Part shown: positions 33,746 to 45,552 of the stretch, piece after piece
Layout of the letters: each line of letters starts with the position of its first letter
Numbering within the stretch: the stretch's first letter is position 1
Origin: Pogonophryne albipinna
Taxonomy: Eukaryota; Chordata; Actinopteri; Perciformes; Artedidraconidae
Reading direction: 5' to 3'
Length of the DNA stretch: 64,000 nucleotides
Assembly (NCBI GenBank): GCA_028583405.1
Contig: CM053249.1
Span: 35,974,628 to 36,038,627, forward strand
Made by a program: the position numbers and the translations under genes
Notes under the pieces: model-generated
Told to the model about the DNA's origin: nothing
What the model saw: only the letters and a program-made list of their open reading frames with translations
Databases searched by the model: none

Positions 33746-34407
33746 AGACACTTTACAGCAAATACAACAGCACAGATTTTTTTGTTTTTATTTCATATTG
33801 CACAACTTAGAACTTGATTGTTGAGGCTACAATAAAGATGTCTGCTTTATTGTTATTGTTATTGCACAGATTACAGGTACTGAGACAACGAAATGCAGTT
33901 TAGCTTCTAACCAGATGCAACAAGCAGTAAAGTGAAAAGTAATGTACACAATCTACAGAATAAAATATAGAATGAATTGAATGATGAATAAACAGTGAGC
34001 TTGGGTATGAATACACTAGATATACACAGCAGCCTGTGAGCAGTATTAACAGTGTGTATGAATATGCTAAGATATATAAAGTATGAAAACGGTAAGCAGT
34101 GCAAGTATAGTATAAAATATATGGATATTAATTTCATGATAAACATTGTGGAACAATGATGAAAAATGTGAATGGAAGTGGCGACGTAAAACTGACACAA
34201 AACAACAACAAACAAAAATCTTTTGAGAAGCCATCACCCCCCATGTTGCCTGTGCTGTATGCTGCAAACTCTTTGTTTAAAACTAATTGGCCATCGGAAT
34301 GTGTGGAGTAAGTCTCCAAAGGGGGAAGGTCACATTCCACAGCTCTCCCCCCCCCCCCCTCCTGTGATCTCCCAACCCCCAGTCTGTAGGCTTGTGTTCG
34401 CATATTT

Positions 34408-34895
34408 CAGTGTTAGTTTTGGCAGCTGTTTTTGATTTAGTCAACTTTTAGTCGATGAAAAATTACATTTTAGTCAACTTTTAGTCAAAATGTGTCTCTA
34501 TATACTCTCTGAACGCTCCGTCCCCGGAAGATCTCTGTGTCCGCTGCAGCATGTCTGTTAGGCCCCGCCCCCCGCACACAGAGAGACACAGGGAGATCGC
34601 TCTTCTGGAGTGAAGAGAGCGGAAATAATGATATTGCAAGTTAGAAACGTAGGATGCATTTTGACAGACAAGATGGACACTTGGGGGAAAATATGCTGCA
34701 TTTTGAATGTCCGATAGTCCACCATTAACACCTTAGTCCCGTCTCGTCTCGTCAACGAAAACTAAATATACATTTCGTCACAGTTTTCGTTATCAAGAAT
34801 CTATTTTTAGCTCGTCATCGTCTCGTCTTAGTCATGTAAAAAAGGTTGTTGACGAACATTTTTCGTCATAGTTTTCGTTGACGAAATTAACACTG
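34408..34895. mobile_element. Short hAT, 488 bp
   Basis: Ends CAGTGTTAGTTTTG and CGAAATTAACACTG; exact 8-bp duplication GCATATTT at 34400-34407 and 34896-34903. Internal GTCAACTTTTAGTC/GTTTTCGTTGACG motifs are inverted toward each end. Confidence 0.9.
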
Positions 34896-35449
34896 GCATA
34901 TTTAAACTGTCGCACTTTCTGTTGTTTCTATCGCGCATTGCCGGTATGAAAGGGTCTGTGCCGGAAATATCAAACATTTAATAAAAGTGAAAAACAAAGA
35001 ACAAGACTTAACGTATTCATCATAATTAATTATATTTATTCCGTTTGGATGTAGGATTTTTGACTTTGTTTAGAGCAGTGATCTTCTCTGCAGCAGAGAG
35101 CTAAGCGCTGTCAGACCGGACCTAACCCTGAAAAGTATTATCATCTGAAAGTAATCATTATGTTATTAATATTAAATACATATAAGTATTTTTACAACTT
35201 GTATTTAGAAATACTCTGTTGTAATTATTGATGCATAAATGTGTTCATCCATTCAATGTGGCATCTGCTATAATGGGGTTAATGTATGATATTACTTAAT
35301 AATACAATACATTATAATATATGATATGATAATTATATTTTAGTTTTATTCATTTCTTATTATATAGTTTCTCATTATTATTATTTTTATTTTTATCGCT
35401 CATCTTATTTTAGATTTTATTAATCTGTGTGAATCTGTGCTATCCTGTT

Positions 35450-35527
35450 TTTCACTCTTACCCTGTTGCTGTTTGAACTACTGAATTTCCCCACAGGATT
35501 AATAAAGGTCCATCTTATCTTATCTTA
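35450..35527 (+). repeat. Rex-type LINE 3' tail
   Basis: GAATTTCCCCACAGGATTAA followed by TAAAGGTCCATCTTATCTTATC, the usual 3' tail of Rex3/RTE-type fish LINEs. Confidence 0.5.
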
Positions 35528-37299
35528 ATGTATAAATTGAATTACTTCAATCTACTGTACTGTGTAAAAACACCCCAACAATATTACAAGAAATATACTG
35601 CATAAAGCAAACTATATACTTTATTTGATCTAAAACATTGATGTTTTTTCATTATCGGAACTTGTGAAAACCATAACAAATAAGTGATTAAATGCTACAG
35701 TATTCAACAAACACAACTGCAGAGCTGCAAACATTGCAAACAGACTAAGTTCTACAACACCCAGTTGTCTTTGTGTATTTGCGAATGAAGCGCCATCTCA
35801 TGGTTAAATCCTGTAATTGAACAAATGGGGAAATTTGGCAACGCCCTCTAGCAATTTGGCAACACCCCCAGCCACTGGGATCCGCTGGGCTTTTGACTGG
35901 GACACACCCATGTGAGTCTGATCTGGAGTGCTACATCTGTACTACTTTGTTCTACTCCACTACAATTCAGAGGTTAACCTGGTATTTTTACTCTACTACA
36001 TTTATTTTTGTTACTTTGCAGATTCTGATTAATGATGTGAAATATAAACAACCCTTAAATCAGACTTTAGTTACACCTGAGTAAAATTCAGCCTTAACAG
36101 TTTGTTTGTTTTGCACATCCTCCTGTTAATATCTTTGGACGTCCTGCACTAAACTGTTTTATTGTAGAGATCACTACAGTATCTTCTTGATATTTTCTAT
36201 TCTATATTTCTATCATTGACCCCTATTTTGTATGTAGGCTACTCTTAATATTTAAATGTTTTCATCAAATATAACTTAACAACTAAATTCAATAACGTGC
36301 TTTAACCACTAGGCGGTGCGGTTTAAAAAACCAGTGGTCGAGAGCAGTGGTTCCCAAACTTTTTGTGCCCAAGGCACACCAAAGAACTAGTAAAAATCTC
36401 AAGGCACACCTATTGTGCAAAATAGCCCTTATAACACGTGTTATCACTCATATCATGTAAAATATCTGTAAATGTGCATCATTATTTACTAATGCCAAAT
36501 AAAATGTGACAAAGACAACTATATTACTCATGAAATATTTATTAACGAAATATTTCAGAAATTAATTTGAAACTTTATCAAATTAGGCTTCATCAAAGCA
36601 GCAACACACTCATTTAAACCAGACAGGTCACAAAATTAGAAATTCAGCACAGAGAACTGTCAATGCAAGGAAGCATTGTCCATGGTCCTGAACTACAAAT
36701 TATAAATGTAACATTTCAGCAATCAGCATTGAAACATGTGCTATTGTAAATATTTTGCCGACTTACAAATTAGTGAGATACATGTGCCTGTCGGGGCGCG
36801 CAGAATTTTTTAATCCTTGGTGGCACTGAGGAGAGGGCCACTCGCAAGTCCTGTTCAACAGAGAGCCGTGACCTCCTGTTGTTCTTCATGTAAATCAGAG
36901 TAGAGAACGCCAACTCCAGAGATAGGGTCGTTACTAATTTTTTTTAATATATTACATATTACTTTTTAAAAAAAAGTAATATATTACACTACTTCGTTAC
37001 TATCTACATAAAGTAACTCGTTACTTTACTCGCCGAGCACGTATGAACTGCGCATGCGTGAGTGGCAATAACTTTCCTTACCAGCAGGCGGCGGTAGTGT
37101 GTATTTGTCATTCAAAACAGGCAACAACCGGAAGACAGAGAAGAAGAACAGACTACGTGATATAAACAGAAAAGCATGTGGTGTTTGTTGAGGTTTGACG
37201 TGGTGTTTACAGCAGTGGATAACAGCTTCTGGCCTGGACACAGTTTGCACCTCACCGTCACATTCCTGTCTGTTCTTCGGACGAACTCAAAATAATGCG

Positions 37300-38244
37300 T
37301 AGTGATGGCAAAATGAAGTTTTGAATGAAGCGTTGAACCACTTGGACAATTGTGTCGGAAATAGGTTCATTTCTCGAAGCTTCAGTTACAGCGACCTCTC
37401 CTGGCGAAGTGCAAGGCTGCAGTGGGTTTAACATATCTTTGCCTTGAAAAATATTCGATGCACACACACACTAAGACTGAATATCATGTTCTATTTGCAA
37501 TTAAAAATTGACAATTGTGTGTATTGGGTTATTGAGAAGAGACAAGAGAGTGCTGGACAATTTTTTGGGAGGAGAGGGCCTTTTAACAGTTATTAAAGTA
37601 TTAAAGTTGAAAAGCAATGATTAAAAGTACATCCATTCCGGGCTTTGAACCAGCTGCACGGAGGACATCGCCGCATTCGGGCCGCCGGCTCTACCGACTG
37701 GGCTATCTATTCCTTAAAACATTGAACCGTTTTTATATTACTGATAATTGTCTTTTTGTTCAGAACTTCTCCACATTTCGAAGTGTTTCCCGAGCCAGAA
37801 CGACCTATATTTCTTCCTGGCTTGCTCTATAATGATACTACAATTCAAATGCAATACCAACAACAACTCAACAGCAACAACGCAAACTACGACAACAACC
37901 CACACATTGCGCATTGTTTAGAGCGGTCATAAAGTATTGAAGCCATATACAGTCTATGGTTGAAGCGCTCAAATTAGAAACTGTTTCAACCTGTCACCTG
38001 TCAGAATCGAGACGAGGCAGTGCATTGAATCGCGTGAATGGACCGTGAACCAGTCAAGTGATTCATTCAGGAAATGAAGCAGTTGCTGGTTCGGACGTCA
38101 CATGTCACGTGATTTGAAGCAGTTGCTGCTTCTGACGTCATATGTCACGTGATTTGAAGCAAGCTTCGAAGCACTGCTTCTATGAAATAGGAAGTCCAGG
38201 GTTGAAGCTCCGTTCGAAGCTTCAGTGTCAAACTGTCATCACTA
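37300..38244. mobile_element. Innermost hAT of the 36-38 kb nest (TAGTGATGG ends)
   Basis: Ends TAGTGATGGCA and TGTCATCACTA. Flanks ATAATGCG (37292-37299) and ATAATGGG (38245-38252). The sister copy at 11690-11700 shows the empty site AAAATAATGGGCATACC. Confidence 0.85.
37634..37712 (-). ncRNA. tRNA-like segment inside a hAT
   Basis: Read on the minus strand: ATAGCCCAGTCGGTAGAGC (D-arm/A-box-like) and GCTGGTTCAAAGCCCGG (T-arm/B-box-like). Stems are imperfect, so this is a tRNA-derived relic rather than a tRNA gene. Confidence 0.35.
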
Positions 38245-38495
38245 ATAATGGGCATACCTCCACCCCTCGAAAGTTATCGCTGACTCAGCCATGTTTATGC
38301 AGCACTGCACGTGGAGATGTGGACGCGCAAGTCGCGCAGATTACGTACATATAACCCTACAAAGTACTGATATAGTAAATTAAAAAATAATTATTTTTGT
38401 GTAGTTGTGTATTGCAATAATAACGTGTGGTTGTCACAAAATCCCACGGCACACCCGGACTTGCCTTGGCACATCGTTTGGGAACCACTGGTCTA

Positions 38496-39120
38496 GATAA
38501 TAAAACATAATAATATCAAATATAATATGACTATTCACTTTATTGTGAAATTAAAACAGAACGGTAAAGGAAAATACAGTTTCAGTCTCTCGATGTGAAG
38601 CTTATGCATTGTACCATGAACCTGTATAGACCTGTAACAGTCAACTGCATGAGGAGTTGGAAAGGTAGTTCAGAAAATCAGTAATATCTTTAAAAACTAC
38701 AAAAAAGTCCCTTTCTATCAGCTGTGCACCGTTATGGTGTAAATACAGACTATCTACTAATTGGATCAAAATATAAAAGTCAGCCGAATTAGTGTTGATA
38801 CTGCAAGGAGACGTATTGTGTGAAAAGAAATGGAAGATGTTGTTTAATTGTTGATATATTTATGGTTCACGTCACGTATTCAGTTTTGGCGGCATCTCTT
38901 CCAGTTTGTCCAGAAGTCTTCTGATCAGGGCTCTATAAATAAATATCTACGGCAGATATGTAATATTTAATGCAGCCGAACCGTGTATTACAATGCCGTT
39001 ATGTGATGACTTTCAAAGAGAAAAGCAAGAACACTCGGAATAAAGTATTATTTTTATTTTTTTAAATGTTTTCCGATTTCATATCACATAAACACCATAT
39101 CCCGACGTGCATTGCGGGGT
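38496..39120. repeat. Right interior of element E, copy 1
   Basis: Near-identical to 54895-55480 (TAATAAAACATAATAATATC ... ATACAGTTTCAGTCTCTCGA). Confidence 0.85.
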
Positions 39121-39549
39121 GATTTTAGCCTATCAAAACCTCTGAAAAAAGAAATGTGTCTCTCAGAATCGAAAGAGAAAAACCTATGGGAAAAACACAA
39201 AAGCATTGCACAAAATTTAAACCAATTAATGTCGTATAATTAACTAGGATAAACTGATGTTTTATAGTGGATGAGTACTGCAGATATCACTGTTAAATCA
39301 TTTGATCATTGGTTTTATTATGAAAACGTCGAGACCGGAAATACGGTTTTCAACCCGTAACTTTACATGGAGGCTGCCGCATACCTCAAATCATCTTCGT
39401 AATATCTATCAAACTATAGATCCAACATATCGACTGGACGTGGATTCTAAAAGTACAATAATATATACTTCTCGCTAGAAATCTAATCAAAAAGTGTTTT
39501 AATGGCCAAACTATCCTACAATTTAGGATTTTACAGAGAGGGTTATTTG

Positions 39550-39640
39550 TAGGGATGTAACGATATACCGAATATCGCGGTAAATAAACGTCCCAATACC
39601 GTCGTGAGACTAACAAAATCTACCGCGATAAAAACAAAAA
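39550..39640. mobile_element. hAT-type left end TAGGGATGTAACGATA
   Basis: Interrupts the right end of E copy 1; it contains TATCGCGGTA-like sub-terminal motifs followed by A and T runs. No right end found. Confidence 0.45.
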
Positions 39641-40542
39641 AAAAAAAAATTTAATTTTTTTTTTTTTTTTTAGACACTTTTTTTTGTTATAAACCTTTAT
39701 TTAACCAGAAGGCTCAGCGTTAGCATTGTGGGTTTTTAATTTTTTTTTTAAATAAAAATGATCAGTTGAGTTTCTTCCCGTTACATGGATATAAAACATT
39801 CATAGTTTATTAAATGAACATGCCCTCAGACACTGTTTTCTGCAAGATATTGCAGGAGGCCCCCGGAACCGGGGTCTCTCGGGCTTAACAGGTTAATTCT
39901 GACCTTTTCTACATCCAACTCACAAGTTTATCATTGCTTTGAGAAAAAAGATTATTAATGTACACCTTTTTAAAAGGGAAGATATAGTCATTTGTTCTGG
40001 GAATGTCATTTTCGAACCTGAGACCTGAAAAACAGGCTCAGGGTTTAACAGGTTAACCAATATCTAGCTTTCAAAATGCCCATGGGCCGTTGTGACCTTT
40101 GACCTCCACCAGCAGCTCTCTGCTCAGCTACCAGCAGCACACTGAGTAGACTGGCCAGCTCCAGTATGAGATTTCAGAAACTGCACAGAACTCTGTCAAC
40201 CTCTGGGTAAAAAAAGGTAAGAGGAAAACACACACGCACACAGACACACACAGACACACACATGTCACTCACAGCTCAGCTCACAGTGCACATAATGATG
40301 AAGTGACCAAAGGAAAGAGTGTGTTTGTGTGTGTGGGACCTCGGCACCTCTTTGATGTGAAAGTGTCAGCGACTCCCTCGGCCGTCTTCTTCTTCTCTCT
40401 GATGCCCCCCCCAGTCCCTCTCCTCTATGTGCCTGTATGTCTCTCGCCCGCTGCCCTTTGTTCATATTTTATCCCATACAGTCAGTTCAGCTGCGGTATG
40501 ATAGGCCCACGAAGGCTTCTGTTTAACACTCAAACATATGTA

Positions 40543-40544
<2 letters not shown>
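39641..40544. other. No gene recognised
   Basis: Contains long A/T runs and two TTAACAGGTTAA-like stretches (39890, 40048). No coding signal. Confidence 0.35.

Positions 40545-40613
<69 letters not shown>
40545..40613. repeat. (GT)n microsatellite
   Basis: About 34 uninterrupted GT units. Confidence 0.97.
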
Positions 40614-40615
<2 letters not shown>

Positions 40616-40887
40616 ACACAGAATGAGAGAGAAGTGAGTAATAGGATTTACATAAAATGTGTATCTGACTTAATATGCTTAGAGTGCCTGACTTTCATCA
40701 GTCACAGTGACAATAAAAATGTCTGAACCTGTGATAGTGAATACAATTAACACAAACAAAACTATTTAAATGTTTAGGCTACAGGAAAATGTGTCAAATT
40801 AACATGTTGACATCTTTTAGAAAGATTATAATTGTTTTAAAACAATTTTAGCCAGATTGGCCTGTATTGAAGAGGGACAGTAAATGT

Positions 40888-40970
40888 TTGGGATTGGAAC
40901 CTGGGTCCTCTGCTTGGAACTGAGTCCCAACTCACGGGCAGCCAACTCCACCAGGTGAGCTATACGGCGT
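40888..40970 (-). ncRNA. tRNA-like/SINE-head segment
   Basis: On the minus strand: TATAGCTCACCTGGTGGAG (A-box-like) and ACCCAGGTTCCAATCCC (B-box-like), 65-70 bases apart. The anticodon region is too long for an intact tRNA. Confidence 0.4.
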
Positions 40971-41820
40971 CTCAGAAAGATTATTATTTAAACAAAATGT
41001 TTTGGGCAAAGCAAACATTTTTCTTTCTCATTGGTGATTTGACTATGAAATCATGTGAATTCCATTACAATCAAAAAGGATTTAATTTAGAGTGAACAGG
41101 GAGCAGTAGTAAATGTAAAGACGGATAGGCTCCACTGTCAGAAATTGAGATATGGCAATAATTGCTACTTTGCTTTAGGCTACTTACCCACTAATAACAC
41201 ATGTTATTCATACTAGGAAATATAAAGAAAGTACATGTGCGTTAGCTACTTAGCTAGAGTGACCAGACTGTCAGGGCGAGTGTAGTGAGATTTAAATGAA
41301 TATTTAGCTTAACTTGGTAAGCACAATATTTATGTGGCATTAAAGTGTATTCACGGTATGGTTCATTAGAGTTAAGAAGTCATAATCTTGTTCAAACCCA
41401 CTTGAGACCATCACTCTTTAACTTGGTATTCTGTGGGGCATACAGTTGTTGTTCTGTACCTGTGACCACTCTCTCACTGCTACAGGATTGGAAGCTGCCC
41501 ACACTCTATCCCAGACGAGTCTTCATATGATCAATTAACTGATTATTCCTGTGTGTTGGACTATGATTGGCTAATCAGCAAGGCTATTAATCACCGTCTA
41601 TCAGCTGATCAGGAGATGCCTATCCTGTTCTCTCAGTCACACGCCCGACAACAGGTGTGGTCTAAGAAAGAGTAAAAACACACACACACACACTACATGA
41701 GTTGGCGCCTCATGTCACTCTTCTTAAATTATTTGATCGTGTTGGATGATAGTGTAAACTTTATTGCACATGCTTTATTTATTTTTTATCACTGGGGCAT
41801 TGTAAAACATGTCCAGTGTT
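40971..41820. other. No gene recognised
   Basis: AT-rich with a short CA run at 41680. Nothing further is supported. Confidence 0.35.
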
Positions 41821-41821
41821 A

Positions 41822-41998
41822 GGTGCTGTTTACACGAGAACGCAAACGGTTGCATCCGCTACTTTTTCTTTCGTTCACACGAGGCCGTAACGGAAACACG
41901 GAAACGAACCCCGCAAACGGTAACGGGTCCCAAGGTAGATAGATCTGCAAAGGGAACGCTCTGGGGGGCCAAACGGCTCCGTGTGTACGCCCTATTCC
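41822..41998. repeat. MITE fragment (CTGTTTACACGAGAACGCAA)
   Basis: Resembles 56270-56400, which reads CTCGTGTGAACGGAAGAC and CGTTTGCGTTTCG. Short inverted motifs are present but no full pair of ends. Confidence 0.35.
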
Positions 41999-42206
41999 AC
42001 GGGTCTCCAACCTTTTTGACCAAAAGAGCCATTTTGCCCCCTTTTCCACCAATTTCTTTTGTCTGGAACCGCAAAACATATGTGACCTGCTCCATCGAAA
42101 TCAGTCGCATTGACCCAAAGACACATTTTGAGTTGTATACACTGTTGGAAAGAGGAGATTCCTAGCTTTCTAATGATATCAGGATTGTTTGTGTACTCCA
42201 AATTAA

Positions 42207-42682
42207 AGGTGGGGTAGGTAAGTTTCAGAAACCGGCTCGAGATACACTTTTTATTATATTCCATGGAATGCTCTTAACATCCCGATAGCAATGAATATCT
42301 TAAGTGCTTTGACAAAAAATCCATAAAAAAAATCTCATCTGTGGAAGCCGTAGTGCTGTAAAAAGTACAACCAATCCGTTTAGCCGGCCAAACGGATTGG
42401 ATTGCCGTCCTGTCTGTCAGCCTTCCATCTCGTGCACGCACAAATGTATCTCGTGCCCTCATTGGGCGTGCCGTCATTGGGCGTGCATTGCAGCAGTACT
42501 TCAATGACTCGCCAGCAACAGGCGGCCACTTTCACCAGTCTGCTGACGTCATGTGCGCGTTCATGTGTGTTGGAGGAGGTGCTCTGTAAGGAAGTCTGAA
42601 GGAAGGGGCGGATTCTTTTCGGTTGTGTACTTTCAAATTTTAGTGCACTCGAGCCGGTTTCTGAAACTTACCTACCCCACCT
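42207..42682. mobile_element. TTAA-type MITE with 38-bp near-perfect ends
   Basis: AGGTGGGGTAGGTAAGTTTC at the left and GAAACTTACCTACCCCACCT at the right, continuing inward to CTCGAG on both sides. Flanked by TTAA (42203-42206) and TTAG (42683-42686). An 11-bp-arm hairpin lies at 42371-42400. Confidence 0.8.
42371..42400. repeat. 11-bp perfect hairpin
   Basis: CCAATCCGTTT, loop AGCCGGCC, AAACGGATTGG. Confidence 0.9.
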
Positions 42683-43474
42683 TTAGGCAAAATATGTCAC
42701 ATTATATAATGACTGTTACAGAGTCATCATTTTGAGAAAAAGGCCTTTAAAGTTTCCTCTTCTCTGGAATCCATCGATCTGATTGATTATTAGCGGAGCA
42801 AATGATCAAAATACTACGGAGGGAAGATATTTTCGTTTGGATTACTGGTCTGGGGGAAGCTCGCGAGTGTGTGTGTGTTTGTGTAATTTTGTATTTGTGT
42901 GTATTGTGTTTGTTTCCCGGGGAAAACACCGGCTGTTGTTATACCTGCTGTGACGTCAAGTTACTCCGCTTGTAATTATGCCATTACAAGCTTCAAATTT
43001 GTATTTATCATCTGAATTTGCCGAAACAAGTTTAATATTCTGAAAGCCAAGACTTTGTTTAATTGAAATCAGATGAAAACAAACTGTAACGGACCCTGCC
43101 ATGTTATCTATGATTACTATACACCTTACATTCATAATTTCAGCCGGAGGGAGGGGAAGCTGCGCTGCGGAACAGCAGAGTGGCGAGTGAGAGCTGTCAT
43201 CTTCCCTTTACAAGCTTCAAAAATGCATTTATCATGTGATTTTGGAAATAAAAGTGTCATATTCTGAAAGCCAAGACTTGGTTTATTTTAAATCAAACAA
43301 AACACCCGAACCCCGAATAACTATTTTTATACGCAAATCCACGTTTATTTTTAAATGAGCCGTTGCGACTTCCGACTGATTTCGATAGAGCGGGTCACAT
43401 ATTTGATAGCTTATAAAGTTGTATATATTGTTACATCATAGACAAAAACTACTCCAGCAATAATCCAGCATTTC

Positions 43475-44208
43475 TCAGTCACGCGGCTCCCATCCAGCTG
43501 CCTGCGGAAGCAGATGGGCCGCCAGGCTCTCATCAAGGGGGGGCACGCCGGGACACACCGTGTCCAAGCGGCCCTGCACCCTCAAGATACCTGTCATACC
43601 TGCCACTGGAGCCCTCATTCTCAGTGGCTGTCGCCACGTCGCCTCCACACACTGCCCCTGTCTGGCAACGTCTGGCAACGGGGGCGAAACGAAGGCGGGC
43701 TGCGCTGGGCCGTAAAACCCCTGACGGAGGCGGCTCACCGGCTTTGGCGGTAGTGGCGGGGGGAGCGGTAACCCTACACGCTCCGCCGCGATGTCCATCA
43801 CCGCTGGGAAGTTCTGACGTGCGGACCTGTGTGGCGGCCCGTCCTGTGCGCCGGAACCGGAAGCACTCGACATCGAGGAACCCTTGTCGTCTTCCTCCTC
43901 GACGAACAGGGCCGGCGAAAACAAATAGAACCCCCCCAGCCGCATCCTGTTCCTCCATCTCCACCACCTCGAGGTCCACGTGGTCGTCCGTCTCTTCCGG
44001 CGACGCATAGTAGGCCTGAAAGTGCTCCATGCGGTGCCGGCGGCTGAGCTGGTCGCATCCGGCAGGCATTACAGGAGGGAGACTGCAAGCCGTCCCCGGC
44101 GTGTTCAGGCCCCAGACACTCGAAACACAGGCGGTGGGGATCGGCACCTGCGATTAGGCCGGTGCACGTAGGACAAGGTCGGTGCTCAAGGACTGGTGAG
44201 TTTTCCAT
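43475..44208 (-). pseudogene. ORF1 remnant of a DIRS-like or related retroelement
   Basis: Starts MENSPVLEHRPCPTC and continues DPHRLCFECLGPEHA, a C-x2-C ... C-x2-C-x4-H-A pattern common at the N-terminus of a fish retroelement structural protein that I associate with DIRS-like elements. The frame is broken: three overlapping minus frames each hold part (43798-44208, 43533-44147, 43475-44008). No tyrosine recombinase or reverse transcriptase remains here. Confidence 0.45.
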
Positions 44209-44332
44209 TCTTCTCGATCTTCTCTCTCTTTCTCAGTAGGTGAACGCTCGCGTAGTGAGGTCAAGGGCAGTACCCATAGAGTCCAGTAGAGGGCGGAGCC
44301 TGTGAGATATAACTCTAACCACGCAGAATTAA

Positions 44333-44450
44333 AGGTCCCATGTCATGCTTTACCCGTCCCCTTGTGTGTTATGAAGGTTTTTATGCATGTAAACGGTCTG
44401 CAGAGTCAAAAACCCTCAAAGTACACCCTGTAGCGAGTAAAACTCTAACA
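44333..44450. mobile_element. Kolobok/TTAA-type terminal repeat, left
   Basis: AGGTCCCATGTCATGCTTTA after TTAA (44329-44332). About 118 bp match the reverse complement of 47087-47211, with an 11-base indel. Confidence 0.7.
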
Positions 44451-45394
44451 CAGTCTATGCTGCCTCAAAACACTTGGTGGAGATTTCTCATTTTACATTG
44501 TTTACATACATTGTTTTCGATGAAGCCATAGCCCCATCTCTCCCCACCTCTGCTGCAGCACGGTCAGTAGCTACTGTCAGTAGCTACTGTCAGTAGCTAC
44601 TGCTACTGACCATGTGCTACGGCCCGCCCTCTACTCCGTGGTAGTGGTTCGTGGGGAGACCCGCAACATAAAAGAAAATACACAAAACATCCAGCATTTA
44701 ACGGCGACCACTTGTTAAAAGTACAGCCGTTACTCACATGGGCCAACCGGCAAAAGAACGAGGTCTGGAGGACTGGCAAAAACAAACAAAAAGAAGAAGG
44801 GGGCCTGGGCCAGCCACACCACGGGCCGTAGGACCCAGAGCTTCCCTCCCCTACCCAGAGATCTAACAAAATACTACGGGTAAAATAAAGCTGCGAAAAA
44901 CTATACTAACAGGTCCTCCAGAATACACATATTAACACACAACAAAAGAGGTCTACAGATCCGAAAACAGCAGAGAGAATGTCCACAGACAGAGTCTTCC
45001 GGCATAGCGATAGGCCCTGATCCTTCTCCTCCAGTCTCTTCTTATAGCTCGGCTGAGTGGCAACTAGAAACACCTGCGCAGAGGCGGAGCCAGGGGCAGA
45101 CCAGGTGCACCTGCACAGCAGGGAGACAGAAAGCACAACAAGGAGAGGAGCACGTAACATCCCCACCATGAGTTAATGATTTTTTTTTACACAAACAAAA
45201 CAATCATAACAATCAACTTAGTTGCTCACGACTATGTTTGTCTTTACATGACCATACACTGCACAGGCAAATACCAGTCAAAGACAGGTGCAGATGTTAG
45301 TGCAAAATCTACAGCTCCTCTACCACAACCATCAGCAACAAGTGAACATGGAGAATAACATTAACTACATGTTGCTAAATCCACCGCGGGGCAT
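44451..45394. other. No gene recognised; 13-bp tandem repeat at 44565-44603
   Basis: CAGTAGCTACTGT repeated three times. 44900-45175 has an LTR-like minus-strand texture (TATAAGAAG box) but no confirmed ends. Confidence 0.35.
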
Positions 45395-45484
45395 AAACAG
45401 AACAGCCTGTCCTCCCACAAAAAACGACCATGTAGGCCGATTGTTCAAGCCCTTATTACGACCCAGAGACACGTTTTAAAGTGT

Positions 45485-45541
45485 ATGTTGTTTCTTACAC
45501 GACCACTAGAGGTGCTCTAGTGGTCGTGTAAGAAACAACAT
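45485..45541. repeat. 27-bp perfect hairpin at the E copy 2 left end
   Basis: ATGTTGTTTCTTACACGACC... (45485-45511), loop GTG, exact reverse complement at 45515-45541. E copy 1 has only the right arm (about 30691-30720). Confidence 0.95.
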
Positions 45542-45552
45542 GCTACCGGCCA

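Larger units (their letters stand above)
31886..35939. mobile_element. 4.05-kb insertion in E copy 1 with TA target
   Basis: Ends CAGATGTAGC and GCTACATCTG, flanked by TA (31884-31885, 35940-35941). E copy 2 reads straight through the site (GCAGCATGTACTACTTTG near 49830-49848), so this is a true insertion. No transposase was found in it. Confidence 0.75.
36917..38351 (-). mobile_element. Second copy of the CAGAGATRGGG hAT, right-truncated
   Basis: Sequence closely follows 11266-11797, including the CGGCGGTAGTGTGTATT and GGACACAGTTTGCACC segments, but diverges after GATTACGTACAT and so lacks its right end. Interrupted by 37300-38244. Confidence 0.75.
36345..38490. mobile_element. hAT (CAGTGGTTCCCAAAC ends) with two further levels inside
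   Basis: Ends CAGTGGTTCCCAAACTTTTT and TTTGGGAACCACTG. Flanks GTCGAGAG (36337-36344) and GTCTAGAT (38491-38498) look like a decayed 8-bp duplication. E copy 2 lacks this insertion. Confidence 0.75.
30605..39550. mobile_element. Element E, copy 1 (long inverted ends, many nested insertions)
   Basis: Left end CAGCCTGTCCTCC at 30605. About 570 bp of left end (30625-31190) matches the reverse complement of 39120-39550, and both match the right end of copy 2 (55480-56090). The right terminus is lost where another hAT starts at about 39550. Without its insertions (31886-35939 and 36345-38490) the copy would be under 3 kb and shows no ORF. The end type suggests hAT. Confidence 0.65.
42077..43412. 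repeat. Inverted repeat pair, about 40 bp arms
   Basis: ATATGTGACCTGCTCCATCG (42077 on) matches, inverted, 43371-43412 (ATTTCGATAGAGCGGGTCAC), so a hAT starting at 41999 probably has its other end near 43410. Confidence 0.5.

Noticed and set aside
37634..37712. A functional tRNA gene
   Set aside because: Box-like motifs exist but stems and spacing are wrong; it lies in a non-coding hAT.
43514..44171. Plus-strand frames of 60-130 codons
   Set aside because: They lie opposite a recognisable retroelement ORF1 remnant and carry no motifs.
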